The notes under the pieces were generated by a model that was given only the letters and a program-made list of their open reading frames with translations, was not told where the DNA came from and made no database searches. A stretch of DNA of 64,000 nt from CAYSLU01 sp964431965 (lineage in GTDB: Bacteria > Verrucomicrobiota > Kiritimatiellia > CAIKKV01 > CAYSLU01): NCBI GenBank assembly GCA_964431965.1, contig CAYSLU010000017.1, forward strand, positions 1 through 64,000, read 5' to 3'. Of this stretch, positions 20,954 through 28,059 are shown piece by piece; position 1 is the stretch's first letter, and the number at the start of each line of letters is the position of its first letter. The position numbers and the translations under genes were made by a program.

Positions 20954-21382
20954 TCAGCCCAGCGGGTTGCGCCACCGGATGCCAGGGAAGCGCGAAAAGT
21001 CGGAATCGGTGGAGATGATCTCGCACCCGTGTTCGAGTGCCAGAGCGGCCAGGTGGGCGTCTGTCACAAGGTTTGCGACCGCCTGCCCCTCTCGAAGCAA
21101 TTGCTCGAAAACGGTCCAGTGTCGCGCGGTCGGATTCACAACTCGCGTACATGGCTGATCCAGCCAGCTCTGGACGCGTGTCATCGCCTGATCGAGAGAG
21201 AGCGGATGCTCGAAGACGCGCGGGTTCGTGCCGATGCGAAGGAACGCGCCAAGGACCGTCCAGCAGAGACACACGGGGGAACTCCCCGAGAGGGCGTCGT
21301 CCCACCATGTGCGCGCTTTGACATGATGCGGACTGAGTTGGTCCTCCGCATACAGCAGGATGTTTGCATCCACCAGGATCAC
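20954..21382 (-). CDS. vapC: VapC-type toxin, PIN-domain ribonuclease
   Basis: The 142-residue PIN-domain protein opens with the catalytic Asp in ILVDANILLY (D5 with N7), and carries the other acidic residues expected of the site: Asp in LVTDAHLAALAL and in IISTDSDFSRF. PIN toxins are Mg-dependent endoribonucleases that cut tRNA or rRNA. It overlaps the vapB stop by 4 nt, the usual coupling in type II toxin-antitoxin modules. The catalytic residues look intact, so the toxin may be active. Its neighbours (a lipoprotein, dispersed repeats and group II intron pieces) mark an accessory region. Confidence 0.85.
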   Translation of the reverse strand: MILVDANILLYAEDQLSPHHVKARTWWDDALSGSSPVCLCWTVLGAFLRIGTNPRVFEHPLSLDQAMTRVQSWLDQPCTRVVNPTARHWTVFEQLLREGQAVANLVTDAHLAALALEHGCEIISTDSDFSRFPGIRWRNPLG

Positions 21383-21624
21383 CGGTGCGCCTCACCCTCG
21401 ACCTGCGCGATCAACTCCTGGATGTTGTCCAGATTTCTGCCCGCCTTCAGTCCCAGTTTGTGGGGCTGGGTCTGATACGCTCGGGAGCGCGCCGGCTCCT
21501 CCACAACCTTCAGGCCGGCGCGGAGCGCCTCATTCACCACACATCGGAACGGACTACGCAGTCGGCCGGCAAGCGACCTTGCCCGGTCTAGGACATCATC
21601 GTCTATAGTCAACGTCGTTCTCAT
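21379..21624 (-). CDS. vapB: VapB-type antitoxin, ribbon-helix-helix
   Basis: The 81-residue protein has an N-terminal ribbon-helix-helix DNA-binding start (MRTTLTIDDDVLDRARSLA) typical of VapB antitoxins, a Leu/Arg-rich helix (SPFRCVVNEALRAGLKVVEE) and a C-terminal tail that would wrap the toxin. It should bind VapC and, with it, repress its own promoter. The promoter at 21631-21659 places the likely start point at or next to the ATG, so the transcript may be leaderless. Together with vapC it forms a complete module. Confidence 0.85.
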   Translation of the reverse strand: MRTTLTIDDDVLDRARSLAGRLRSPFRCVVNEALRAGLKVVEEPARSRAYQTQPHKLGLKAGRNLDNIQELIAQVEGEAHR

Positions 21625-21630
21625 GACGGC

Positions 21631-21659
21631 ATAGTAGCATCATGTTGCTTGATGTCCAA
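21631..21659 (-). promoter_or_regulatory. vapBC promoter with overlapping palindrome
   Basis: On the minus strand TTGGAC (21654-21659) and TACTAT (21631-21636) are 17 nt apart. The -35 lies inside the palindrome GCTTG-gacat-CAAGC, a candidate VapBC operator. The -10 box ends 6 nt before the vapB ATG, so transcription should begin at or beside the A of the start codon. Confidence 0.6.
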
Positions 21660-21775
21660 GCATCATTCCTCTCGATGCCGCCATACGCCTTCGTCCTGCA
21701 CTCTCCCCCCGCGGCCCGTCCGCCTCCGAAGCTCCGCGCGAGTCAGTCACGGCTCGTCATCAGCACGTACGCAGG

Positions 21776-21848
21776 CATGAATCGCCGGATGCGGACCCGC
21801 ACGTCCGGTGATGTGGGAGCGGGGAGCCAATCACTCCCCGCGACCCGC
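21776..21848 (+). mobile_element. Group II intron 3' end remnant (domains V and VI)
   Basis: Starting near 21783 the plus strand shows a domain V hairpin: stem CCGGA/TCCGG, the conserved 2-nt CG bulge on the 3' side, upper stem TGCG/CGCA, and a small loop, preceded by CGC in the place of the catalytic triad. Domain VI follows as GCGGGGAG/CTCCCCGC with an A-containing loop, ending near GACCCGC. No reverse-transcriptase frame lies upstream; that side joins directly to the vapBC promoter. The piece is therefore a truncated intron end. A 5' end in the same orientation is at 22288. Confidence 0.75.
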
Positions 21849-21875
21849 TTCTGCATCCGAATCTTCCTTGCCGGT

Positions 21876-22226
21876 TCATTCCAACCGCCGGTGCACAAAG
21901 GCGCCGTCTTTCACCTTCCGCGATGCCTCCGCCATGAGCCGTTCAAGGCCCGGTCGGATGTTGACCTTATAGAAGTCCATCGCGGCGTCTTCAGATGGGA
22001 AGGTCTCGGCCGATTGCCATTCCTGGGGTTCTCCGGTGCACTCGGCATTGTCCCACGAATGAACGATGGCGCGGTACGCGTCGACGGCGGGATCAAAGGA
22101 AACCCCGCCTTTCATTCGGATGGCCGCCTTCAAACCGGATGCAGCCGTCTCCCTCTTGGCGGCGCAGCACTTCTTGAACTTCTTGCCGCTGCCGCACGGG
22201 CAGGGGTCATTTCGTCCCACATTCAT
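21876..22226 (-). CDS. SEC-C motif (zinc-binding) protein
   Basis: The 116-residue product starts with the SEC-C motif [19 protein letters not shown], whose cysteines bind zinc; this motif is found at the C-terminus of SecA and in many small proteins linked to secretion or stress. The rest (about residues 40-116) has no recognised domain; it contains [26 protein letters not shown]. The ATG at 22226 is chosen because AGGAA lies at good spacing; an upstream in-frame ATG at 22334 would add 36 unrelated residues and run into the group II intron remnant. The gene is flanked on both sides by intron ends on the opposite strand, so it may have arrived or been trapped with them. Confidence 0.7.
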   Translation of the reverse strand: MNVGRNDPCPCGSGKKFKKCCAAKRETAASGLKAAIRMKGGVSFDPAVDAYRAIVHSWDNAECTGEPQEWQSAETFPSEDAAMDFYKVNIRPGLERLMAEASRKVKDGAFVHRRLE

Positions 22227-22287
22227 CGCTTCTTCCTCGGGCAGAACGTCGCAAACCTGCCTGAGCCGCGCGAGCGGCGATAGGCTG

Positions 22288-22400
22288 GTGTGCCTTGTGT
22301 ACGCCCCGCATGGGCGTGAGCTTATGGGGTGCAAGTCCCCTACAGGAGGTCAGGATATGAAACTGTGAGCCGGAAGCAAGGGCGGGGAACCGCGCTGGCC
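22288..22400 (+). mobile_element. Group II intron 5' end remnant (domain I start)
   Basis: GTGTGCC at 22288-22294 is the typical group II 5' boundary, followed by a hairpin around CGCCCCGCATGGGCG and by GGGGTGCAAGTCCCC, a hallmark stem-loop of domain I, then AGGAGGTCAGGATATG and GCCGGAAGCAAGGGCGGGG. After about 110 nt the resemblance fades and no intron-encoded protein follows; nspC starts at 22648. The 3' boundary of the remnant is approximate. The 3' intron end in the same orientation lies upstream at 21776-21848. From 22401 to 22647 I see no gene. Confidence 0.7.
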
Positions 22401-22647
22401 GCGCGGATGCAATCCGCCGTCAGCTCCTTGTCCGGCCGTCCGTTGCCTTCACCATCCACATTTCCTGCCTTCCTTGAGTTCCTGATTGAATCCGTCTTCC
22501 CTCGTCAGCGTCAATCAAATGTCCCCCGCTATGGCCGGAAGGATCCCGACAAGGCGACTCAAAACAGCGGCGACGCGGGGAATGGTGTTGCACCGGGGTT
22601 TCGGAATCGTGTACGAATGTCCGCGCGGTCGGCGAGGGAGAGGGCAC

Positions 22648-23754
22648 ATGGCGCGATTGAAGACACCGTACTACCTGATCGACGAGAAGCGGCTGCGGCG
22701 GAATCTCGAGATCATCCGCCGCGTGCGCGAGGCGTCCGGGGCGAAGTCCGTACTTGCGCTGAAGTGCTTTTCCACGTGGTGCGTGTTCGACCTGATGAAG
22801 CGGTACCTGGACGGGACGACCAGCAGCGGCGTGTACGAGGCGCGCCTGGGCCGCGAGAAGTTCGGGAAGGAAGTCCACGCCTACAGCGTGGGGTTTTCGC
22901 GCGAGGACGTGCGCGAGGTCCGGCGGTACGCGGACAAGATCATCTTCAATTCGCTGTCCCAGCTCCGGGCGTTTGCCCGCGAGGTCCGCGGCATGCCGGT
23001 CGGCGTCCGCGTAAACCCCGGCTTCAGCCACTCGCACTTCGACCTCGCGGACCCGGCGCGGCGGTACTGCCGCCTCGGCGTGCGCGACGGGGCGGCGCTC
23101 CGCCAGGCGGCCCGCCTCGTCAGCGGGCTCATGTTCCACTTCAACTGCGAGAACGACGACTTCCCTGCGTTCGAGAAGAGCCTGGACCGGATCGGGCGGG
23201 AGTACGGGGATCTGCTCGAGCGGTTGGACTGGGTCAGCCTGGGCGGCGGGATCTTCTTCACGAAGCCCGAGTATCCCCTGGACGCGTTCTGCGCGAAGCT
23301 GAAGGCGTTCGCCGATCGGTTCGGCGTGCAGCTGTACCTGGAGCCCGGAGAGGCAGCGATCACGGGGGCGGCCGAACTCGTCACGACCGTGCTCGACGTC
23401 GTTCGCAACGAGGTCGATGTCGCCGTCGTTGACGCATCGACCGAGGCCCACATGCTGGATCATCTGCTCTACCGCACCAGCCCGCGGATCGCCTCGCCCG
23501 GTGCCGGACGTTACAAGGTGACGATTGCGGGACGCTCGTGCCTGGCGGGGGACGTGTTCGGCTCGTACAGCCTGAAGGCCCGGCTGAAGCCCGGGCGGGT
23601 GGTGCGGATCGCGGACGCGGCGGGCTACACGATGGTCAAGAAGAACTGGTTCAACGGGCTGCCGATGCCGTCGATCTGCGTGCGGCGGCTGGATGGGACG
23701 CTGGAGACGGTCCGGCGCTTCGGATACGAGGACTACCGGGCGAGCTTGTCGTAG
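22648..23754 (+). CDS. nspC: Carboxynorspermidine / carboxyspermidine decarboxylase
   Basis: The 368-residue protein belongs to the alanine-racemase-fold PLP decarboxylases (fold type III). The PLP lysine is in VLALKCFS near residue 38. Later motifs include HFNCENDD, WVSLGGGIFF, YLEPGEA (phosphate-binding glycine region) and the substrate Cys in RSCLAGD. It decarboxylates carboxyspermidine or carboxynorspermidine, the last step of the aspartate-semialdehyde-dependent polyamine route. The ATG at 22648 has a purine-rich ribosome site (GAGGGAGAGGG). The partner dehydrogenase begins 15 nt after the stop, so the two form an operon. Confidence 0.93.
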   Translation: MARLKTPYYLIDEKRLRRNLEIIRRVREASGAKSVLALKCFSTWCVFDLMKRYLDGTTSSGVYEARLGREKFGKEVHAYSVGFSREDVREVRRYADKIIFNSLSQLRAFAREVRGMPVGVRVNPGFSHSHFDLADPARRYCRLGVRDGAALRQAARLVSGLMFHFNCENDDFPAFEKSLDRIGREYGDLLERLDWVSLGGGIFFTKPEYPLDAFCAKLKAFADRFGVQLYLEPGEAAITGAAELVTTVLDVVRNEVDVAVVDASTEAHMLDHLLYRTSPRIASPGAGRYKVTIAGRSCLAGDVFGSYSLKARLKPGRVVRIADAAGYTMVKKNWFNGLPMPSICVRRLDGTLETVRRFGYEDYRASLS

Positions 23755-23769
23755 GAGAAAGGCACAACC

Positions 23770-25245
23770 ATGAAGAAGAAAGTGTTGATCATCGGGGCGG
23801 GCGGCGTGGCGCATGTGACGGCGCACAAGGCGGCCATGAACAACGACGTGCTGGGCGATATCTGTATCGCCTCCCGCACGCAGGCCAAGTGCGACGAGAT
23901 CATCGAGAGCGTCCGGCGCAAAAACCATCTGAAGGACCCGTCGAAGAAGCTCTACTCCCGGCAGATCGACGCGCTCGACATCCCGGCCACCGTGCGGCTG
24001 ATCCGCGAGACGAATTCCGAGATCGTCATCAACCTCGGCAACGCGTTCGTCAACATGTCCGTCCTGGAAGCGTGCCTGGAGACCGGCGCGGTCTACCTGG
24101 ACACGGCGATCCACGAGGAGCCGGACAAGGTGTGCGAGACGCCTCCGTGGTACGCGAACTACGAGTGGAAGCGGAAGGACCGCTGCGCCGCGAAGGGGCT
24201 GACCGCCATCCTGGGCGTGGGCTTCGACCCGGGCGTGGTCAACGCCTACTGCGCGCTGGCGGCGAAGCGCTATTTGGACACGATCGACACGATCGACATC
24301 ATGGACGTCAACGCCGGGCGGCACGGCCGGTACTTCGCCACGAACTTCGACCCGGAGATCAACTTTCGCGAGTTCATCAAGGTCTGGACCTGGATCGACC
24401 GGCAGTGGAAGGAGTACCCGACCCACTCGGTCAAGCGCGTGTACGACTTCCCGGTGGTCGGCCCGTGCCCGATCTACCTGAACGGCCACGACGAGCTGCA
24501 CTCGCTCTCGAAGAACATCGACGCGAACAGCATCCGGTTCTGGATGGGCTTCGGCGATCACTACATCAACGTGTTTACGGTGCTCCGCACGCTGGGGTTC
24601 CTTTCGCACCTGCCGGTGACGCTGACCACCGGCCAGGAGGTGGTGCCGCTGAAGGTAGTGAAGGCATTGCTGCCGGATCCCAAGACGCTGGCGCCGGGGT
24701 ACACGGGCAAGACGTGCATCGGCAACTTCTGCAAGGGCTGGAAGAACGGGAAGCGGCGCGAGGTGCTCATCTACCAGGTTTCCGATCACCACGCCTGCTA
24801 CGAGGAGGTCGAGTCGCAGGGCATCAGCTACACGGCGGGCGTGCCGCCGGTGGCCGCCGCCATGCTGGTCGCGCAGGGCGTCTGGGATCCGAAGACCATG
24901 GTGAACGTGGAGGAACTGGACCCCGAGCCGTTCATTGCGATCCTGGACCGGATCGGCCTGCCGACCGACGTGAAGGAGATCAAGCCGGGCAGCAAGGCGT
25001 CCTTCGATGGAACGGTCCGTGCCCTGGAGACCGAGCTGGCCGAATCGACGGCGACGGTCACGGTTTCCGCCGCGAATCCCATGATCGCCCTTCAGCCGCG
25101 CCCGGCGCCCGCTCCGTCGCGGAAGCCGGCTGCGGCCAAGGGGAAGAAGCCGGCTGCGAAGAAGAAGCCGACTGCTGCGAAGGCGCGCCGGCCCCAGGCT
25201 GCGAAGTCCGCCAAGTCAAAGAAGAGCCGTCGCGGCCGGAGATAG
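23770..25245 (+). CDS. Carboxyspermidine dehydrogenase-like protein (saccharopine dehydrogenase family) with histone H1-like tail
   Basis: The 491-residue product has the Rossmann start KKKVLIIGAGGVAHVTAHKAA, then the saccharopine/carboxyspermidine dehydrogenase core (GVGFDPGVVNAYCALAA near 155, FWMGFGDHYINVF near 260, SQGISYTAGVPPVAAAMLVAQG near 355). With nspC directly upstream it should condense a diamine with aspartate semialdehyde and reduce the product using NADPH. The core ends near residue 435-440. It is followed by about 50 residues of Pro-, Lys- and Ala-rich sequence (RKPAAAKGKKPAAKKKPTAA...), of the type found in histone H1-like proteins. The frame is continuous and ends in RRGRR. 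The tail is an oddity for this family. Confidence 0.85.
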   Translation: MKKKVLIIGAGGVAHVTAHKAAMNNDVLGDICIASRTQAKCDEIIESVRRKNHLKDPSKKLYSRQIDALDIPATVRLIRETNSEIVINLGNAFVNMSVLEACLETGAVYLDTAIHEEPDKVCETPPWYANYEWKRKDRCAAKGLTAILGVGFDPGVVNAYCALAAKRYLDTIDTIDIMDVNAGRHGRYFATNFDPEINFREFIKVWTWIDRQWKEYPTHSVKRVYDFPVVGPCPIYLNGHDELHSLSKNIDANSIRFWMGFGDHYINVFTVLRTLGFLSHLPVTLTTGQEVVPLKVVKALLPDPKTLAPGYTGKTCIGNFCKGWKNGKRREVLIYQVSDHHACYEEVESQGISYTAGVPPVAAAMLVAQGVWDPKTMVNVEELDPEPFIAILDRIGLPTDVKEIKPGSKASFDGTVRALETELAESTATVTVSAANPMIALQPRPAPAPSRKPAAAKGKKPAAKKKPTAAKARRPQAAKSAKSKKSRRGRR

Positions 25246-25395
25246 CCGGTCTCGAAGGGGGACGCGGCTCGTGCGCCGCTACTACAAACGCCGCCCGGTA
25301 ACAGATCCGCTGCTTCGTAGTAGGCGCGCGTAAGCGCCGTTGAGGATCCCTGTTGCGCAATGGGCCAGTGACGTGAAGGTGGGCAGCAGTCCGGA

Positions 25396-25463
25396 CCGGC
25401 CGGGGACGGCCGGCTCCAAAAGGCCATCGTCCGCGCCTTGGAGACGGCGGTCCCCGCCGTTCC
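25396..25463. repeat. Two adjacent hairpin repeats of the CTCC family
   Basis: At 25396-25417 a stem CCGGCC/GGCCGG encloses GGGGAC and is followed by CTCC. At 25440-25463 the mirror-orientation copy has ACGGCGG/CCGCCGT around a 3-nt loop, with GGAG before it. They lie in opposite orientations in the 375-nt gap between the polyamine and formate dehydrogenase operons and may terminate transcription. The rest of the gap has no gene that I can support. Confidence 0.5.
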
Positions 25464-25505
25464 GACCAGCCCGTCACTGCCGCGTCACGGGCGCGTGCTG
25501 CACGC

Positions 25506-25534
25506 TGGACAACCACAACGTGGTAGTGGATACT
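25506..25534 (+). promoter_or_regulatory. Putative promoter of the formate dehydrogenase operon
   Basis: TGGACA and GATACT are separated by 17 nt, about 85 nt before the first gene of the operon. The spacer holds a short palindrome, CCAC-aac-GTGG, which could bind a regulator. Confidence 0.4.
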
Positions 25535-25622
25535 TTTTTGCGAATTTGGAACGTGCGGCGGGCGTGAAGCCGGTTCGCGCGCCGCCGGGGCGAGGCAGGC
25601 GGTTGATCCCGGGAGCGCAGGC

Positions 25623-26138
25623 ATGAGCGTGAAGGCAGCGGAAGCGCCGTCCGTCGATCTGACGCGGGTGGCGGAGATCCTCGCGGGGCACACCCCGTTC
25701 GAGGAAGGCGACATCATCGGCGTGCTGCAGGACGTGCAGGAGCACTACGGCTATCTGCCGCGGCCGGCGATGGACGAGTTTGCCCGGCTCGCCCGGGTGC
25801 CGGTGGCCACGCTCTACGGCGTCGCCACGTTCTACTCGCAGTTCCATCTGGAGCCGCACGGCCGGCACACGGTCCGGGTTTGCCGCGGCACGGCGTGTCA
25901 CGTGCGGGGCGCACCCCGCGTGATGGAGGCGGTGGTCGGGCACCTGGGCGTCGGGGACGGGGAAACGACTCCCGACATGCGCTTCTCGCTTGAGACCGTG
26001 GCGTGCCTCGGGACGTGCTTCCTCTCGCCGGTGATGCTGATGGACAGCCAGTACTACGGGAACCTGACCGCGGACAAGGCGGTCACGATTCTGAAGGCGT
26101 TCACCGAGGCCGATCCGGCCGGCGCCGCCGCCAACTGA
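25623..26138 (+). CDS. NuoE-like [2Fe-2S] subunit of NAD-linked formate dehydrogenase
   Basis: The 171-residue protein has the thioredoxin-like ferredoxin fold of NuoE/HoxE/FdsG: a helical N-terminus (IIGVLQDVQEHYGYLP, VATFYSQF), then the four cluster cysteines in CRGTAC and, later, in ACLGTCFLSP. It passes electrons between the flavin subunit and the rest of the complex. It is the first gene of a five-gene operon and lies 13 nt before the NuoF-like gene. In complex I this gene would sit with many membrane subunits; their absence shows that this is the soluble formate dehydrogenase or hydrogenase version. Confidence 0.92.
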   Translation: MSVKAAEAPSVDLTRVAEILAGHTPFEEGDIIGVLQDVQEHYGYLPRPAMDEFARLARVPVATLYGVATFYSQFHLEPHGRHTVRVCRGTACHVRGAPRVMEAVVGHLGVGDGETTPDMRFSLETVACLGTCFLSPVMLMDSQYYGNLTADKAVTILKAFTEADPAGAAAN

Positions 26139-26151
26139 AGGGACTTCCGTC

Positions 26152-28044
26152 ATGCCCCCGATCACGCCCCAGATTGAACGGCTCCGCGCGGACCGCGACG
26201 CGGCGCGGGACCGCGCGCCGCGGCGGGCGGTGCGCATCTGTTCCACGGGATGCCGCGCGCTCGGCGCGCTCAGCGTGCACGCGGCCTTCGAGAAGGAGCT
26301 GGCGACCGCGGGCCTGGAGCGAGAGGTCGCGCTCGTCAAGACCGGCTGCCAGGGCATCTGTGCCGGCGCCCCGGTGATCAGCATCGACCCGGAGGGCATC
26401 CTCTACCTGGGCGCGAAACCGGAGGACGTCCCCGAGATCGTTCGCACGACGCTCGTCGGCGGCGGCGTGGTGGACCGGCTCTGCTACCAGGGGCCGGGCG
26501 GCCCGATCGCGAAGCGCGCGGACAACCCCTTCTTTGCGAAGCAGCGGCCGCTCGTGCTGGAGCGCTGCGGCCGGATCGATCCGACGGACCTGGATGCGGC
26601 CCTGGCGGCCGGGGCGTACGAGATGCTCGAGCGGACGCTCACGGAGCGGACCCCGCAGGAGATCATCGACGAGATGACCGCGTCCGGGCTGCGGGGCCGC
26701 GGAGGCGCGGGCTTTCCGTGCGGCCGGAAATGGGCTTCGGCCCGGGCGGCGGCGGGCGAGGTCAAGTACCTGGTCTGCAATGCGGACGAGGGAGACCCCG
26801 GCGCGTTCATGGACCGGGCGGTGGTGGAGGGCGACCCGCACGCCGTGATCGAGGGCATGCTGATCGCGGCGTACGCGATCGGCGCGCGGCACGGGTATGT
26901 CTACGTGCGGGCCGAGTATCCGATCGCCATCGAACACCTGAAGATTGCGATCGCCGAGGCCGGGAAGCGCGGCCTGCTGGGCGAGAACGTCCTGGGAACG
27001 GGCCTGTCGTTCGACCTGAAAATCAAGGCCGGCGCGGGCGCGTTCGTCTGCGGGGAGGAGACGGCGCTGATGGCCTCGATCGAGGGCCGGCGCGGCCAGC
27101 CGCGGCCGCGGCCTCCGTTCCCGGCCGAGAGCGGGCTCTGGGGCAAGCCCACGAACATCAACAACGTCGAGACGCTGGCCAACGTGCCGGCGATCCTGCG
27201 CTTCGGCGGCGCGGCCTACGCGAAGCTCGGCACGGGCACGAGCGCGGGCACCAAGATCTTCGCCCTGGCCGGCAAGGTGCGGAACACCGGGCTGGTGGAG
27301 GTGCCGATCGGCATCTCGATGCGCCAGCTCGTGTACGACATCGGAGGCGGCATCCCGGACGGCGGCGCGTTCAAGGCGGCCCAGATGGGCGGCCCGTCGG
27401 GCGGCTGCGTGCCGGCCCAGTACCTCGACATGCCGATCGACTACGAGACGGTGAAGGAGGTCGGCGCCATCATGGGCTCCGGCGGCCTCATCATCCTCGA
27501 TGAGGACACCTGCATGGTCGAACTGGCGCGGTACTTCATGGAGTTCTGCGCCAAGGAGTCGTGCGGGAAGTGCCCGCCGTGCCGCATCGGCACGACGCGC
27601 ATGCACGAGATCCTGCAGCGGATCTGCGCGGGGAAGGGCGAGCCGGGGGACATCCCGAAGCTCGAGGCGCTGGCGCTGCAGGTTAAGAAGAACTCGCTGT
27701 GCGGCCTGGGGCAGACGGCGCCCAACCCCGTGCTGACAACGCTCCGCCACTTCCGCGCGGAATACGAGTCGCACGTCGTGGACAAGCGGTGCCCTGCGCA
27801 CGCCTGCCGCGACCTGATCGCGTTCCGCATCGACGCCGACCGGTGCGTGCTCTGCGGGCGCTGCGCGCGGAAGTGCCCGGCCACGTGCATCACCGGACAG
27901 CCGGGCAAGCATCCGGCGCGCGCCACCGACGCGGACCGCCAGAGCGGGAAGGTCGGGCGCCCGTTCGAGATCCAGGCCGCGCTCTGCGTGAAGTGCGGGG
28001 CGTGCTTTGACGTGTGTCCCGCCGCCGCGGTGGTTCGGAGCTAG
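26152..28044 (+). CDS. NuoF-like FMN/NAD-binding iron-sulfur subunit with C-terminal ferredoxin domain
   Basis: The 630-residue protein has four parts: an N-terminal thioredoxin-like [2Fe-2S] domain (about 20-110; ICSTGCRAL, TGCQGICAG); the FMN/NADH domain (about 150-350; GRGGAGFPCGRKW, CNADEGDPGAFMDR); the SLBB and [4Fe-4S] region (SCGKCPPCRIGTTR, later NSLCGLG); and two C-terminal [4Fe-4S] clusters (CVLCGRCARKCPATC, CVKCGACFDVCPAAA). The last two clusters are absent from plain NuoF but present in HydB-type subunits of electron-bifurcating hydrogenases and formate dehydrogenases. It should oxidise or reduce NAD(H) and may also exchange electrons with ferredoxin. Start at ATG 26152, stop 15 nt before the catalytic subunit gene. 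Confidence 0.93.
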   Translation: MPPITPQIERLRADRDAARDRAPRRAVRICSTGCRALGALSVHAAFEKELATAGLEREVALVKTGCQGICAGAPVISIDPEGILYLGAKPEDVPEIVRTTLVGGGVVDRLCYQGPGGPIAKRADNPFFAKQRPLVLERCGRIDPTDLDAALAAGAYEMLERTLTERTPQEIIDEMTASGLRGRGGAGFPCGRKWASARAAAGEVKYLVCNADEGDPGAFMDRAVVEGDPHAVIEGMLIAAYAIGARHGYVYVRAEYPIAIEHLKIAIAEAGKRGLLGENVLGTGLSFDLKIKAGAGAFVCGEETALMASIEGRRGQPRPRPPFPAESGLWGKPTNINNVETLANVPAILRFGGAAYAKLGTGTSAGTKIFALAGKVRNTGLVEVPIGISMRQLVYDIGGGIPDGGAFKAAQMGGPSGGCVPAQYLDMPIDYETVKEVGAIMGSGGLIILDEDTCMVELARYFMEFCAKESCGKCPPCRIGTTRMHEILQRICAGKGEPGDIPKLEALALQVKKNSLCGLGQTAPNPVLTTLRHFRAEYESHVVDKRCPAHACRDLIAFRIDADRCVLCGRCARKCPATCITGQPGKHPARATDADRQSGKVGRPFEIQAALCVKCGACFDVCPAAAVVRS

Positions 28045-28059
28045 AGGAGAGCAAACGCC

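Noticed and set aside
22420..24792. A 790-codon minus-strand frame opposite nspC and the dehydrogenase gene
   Set aside because: It has shadow composition and no conserved motif, while the plus-strand genes carry full catalytic motif sets.
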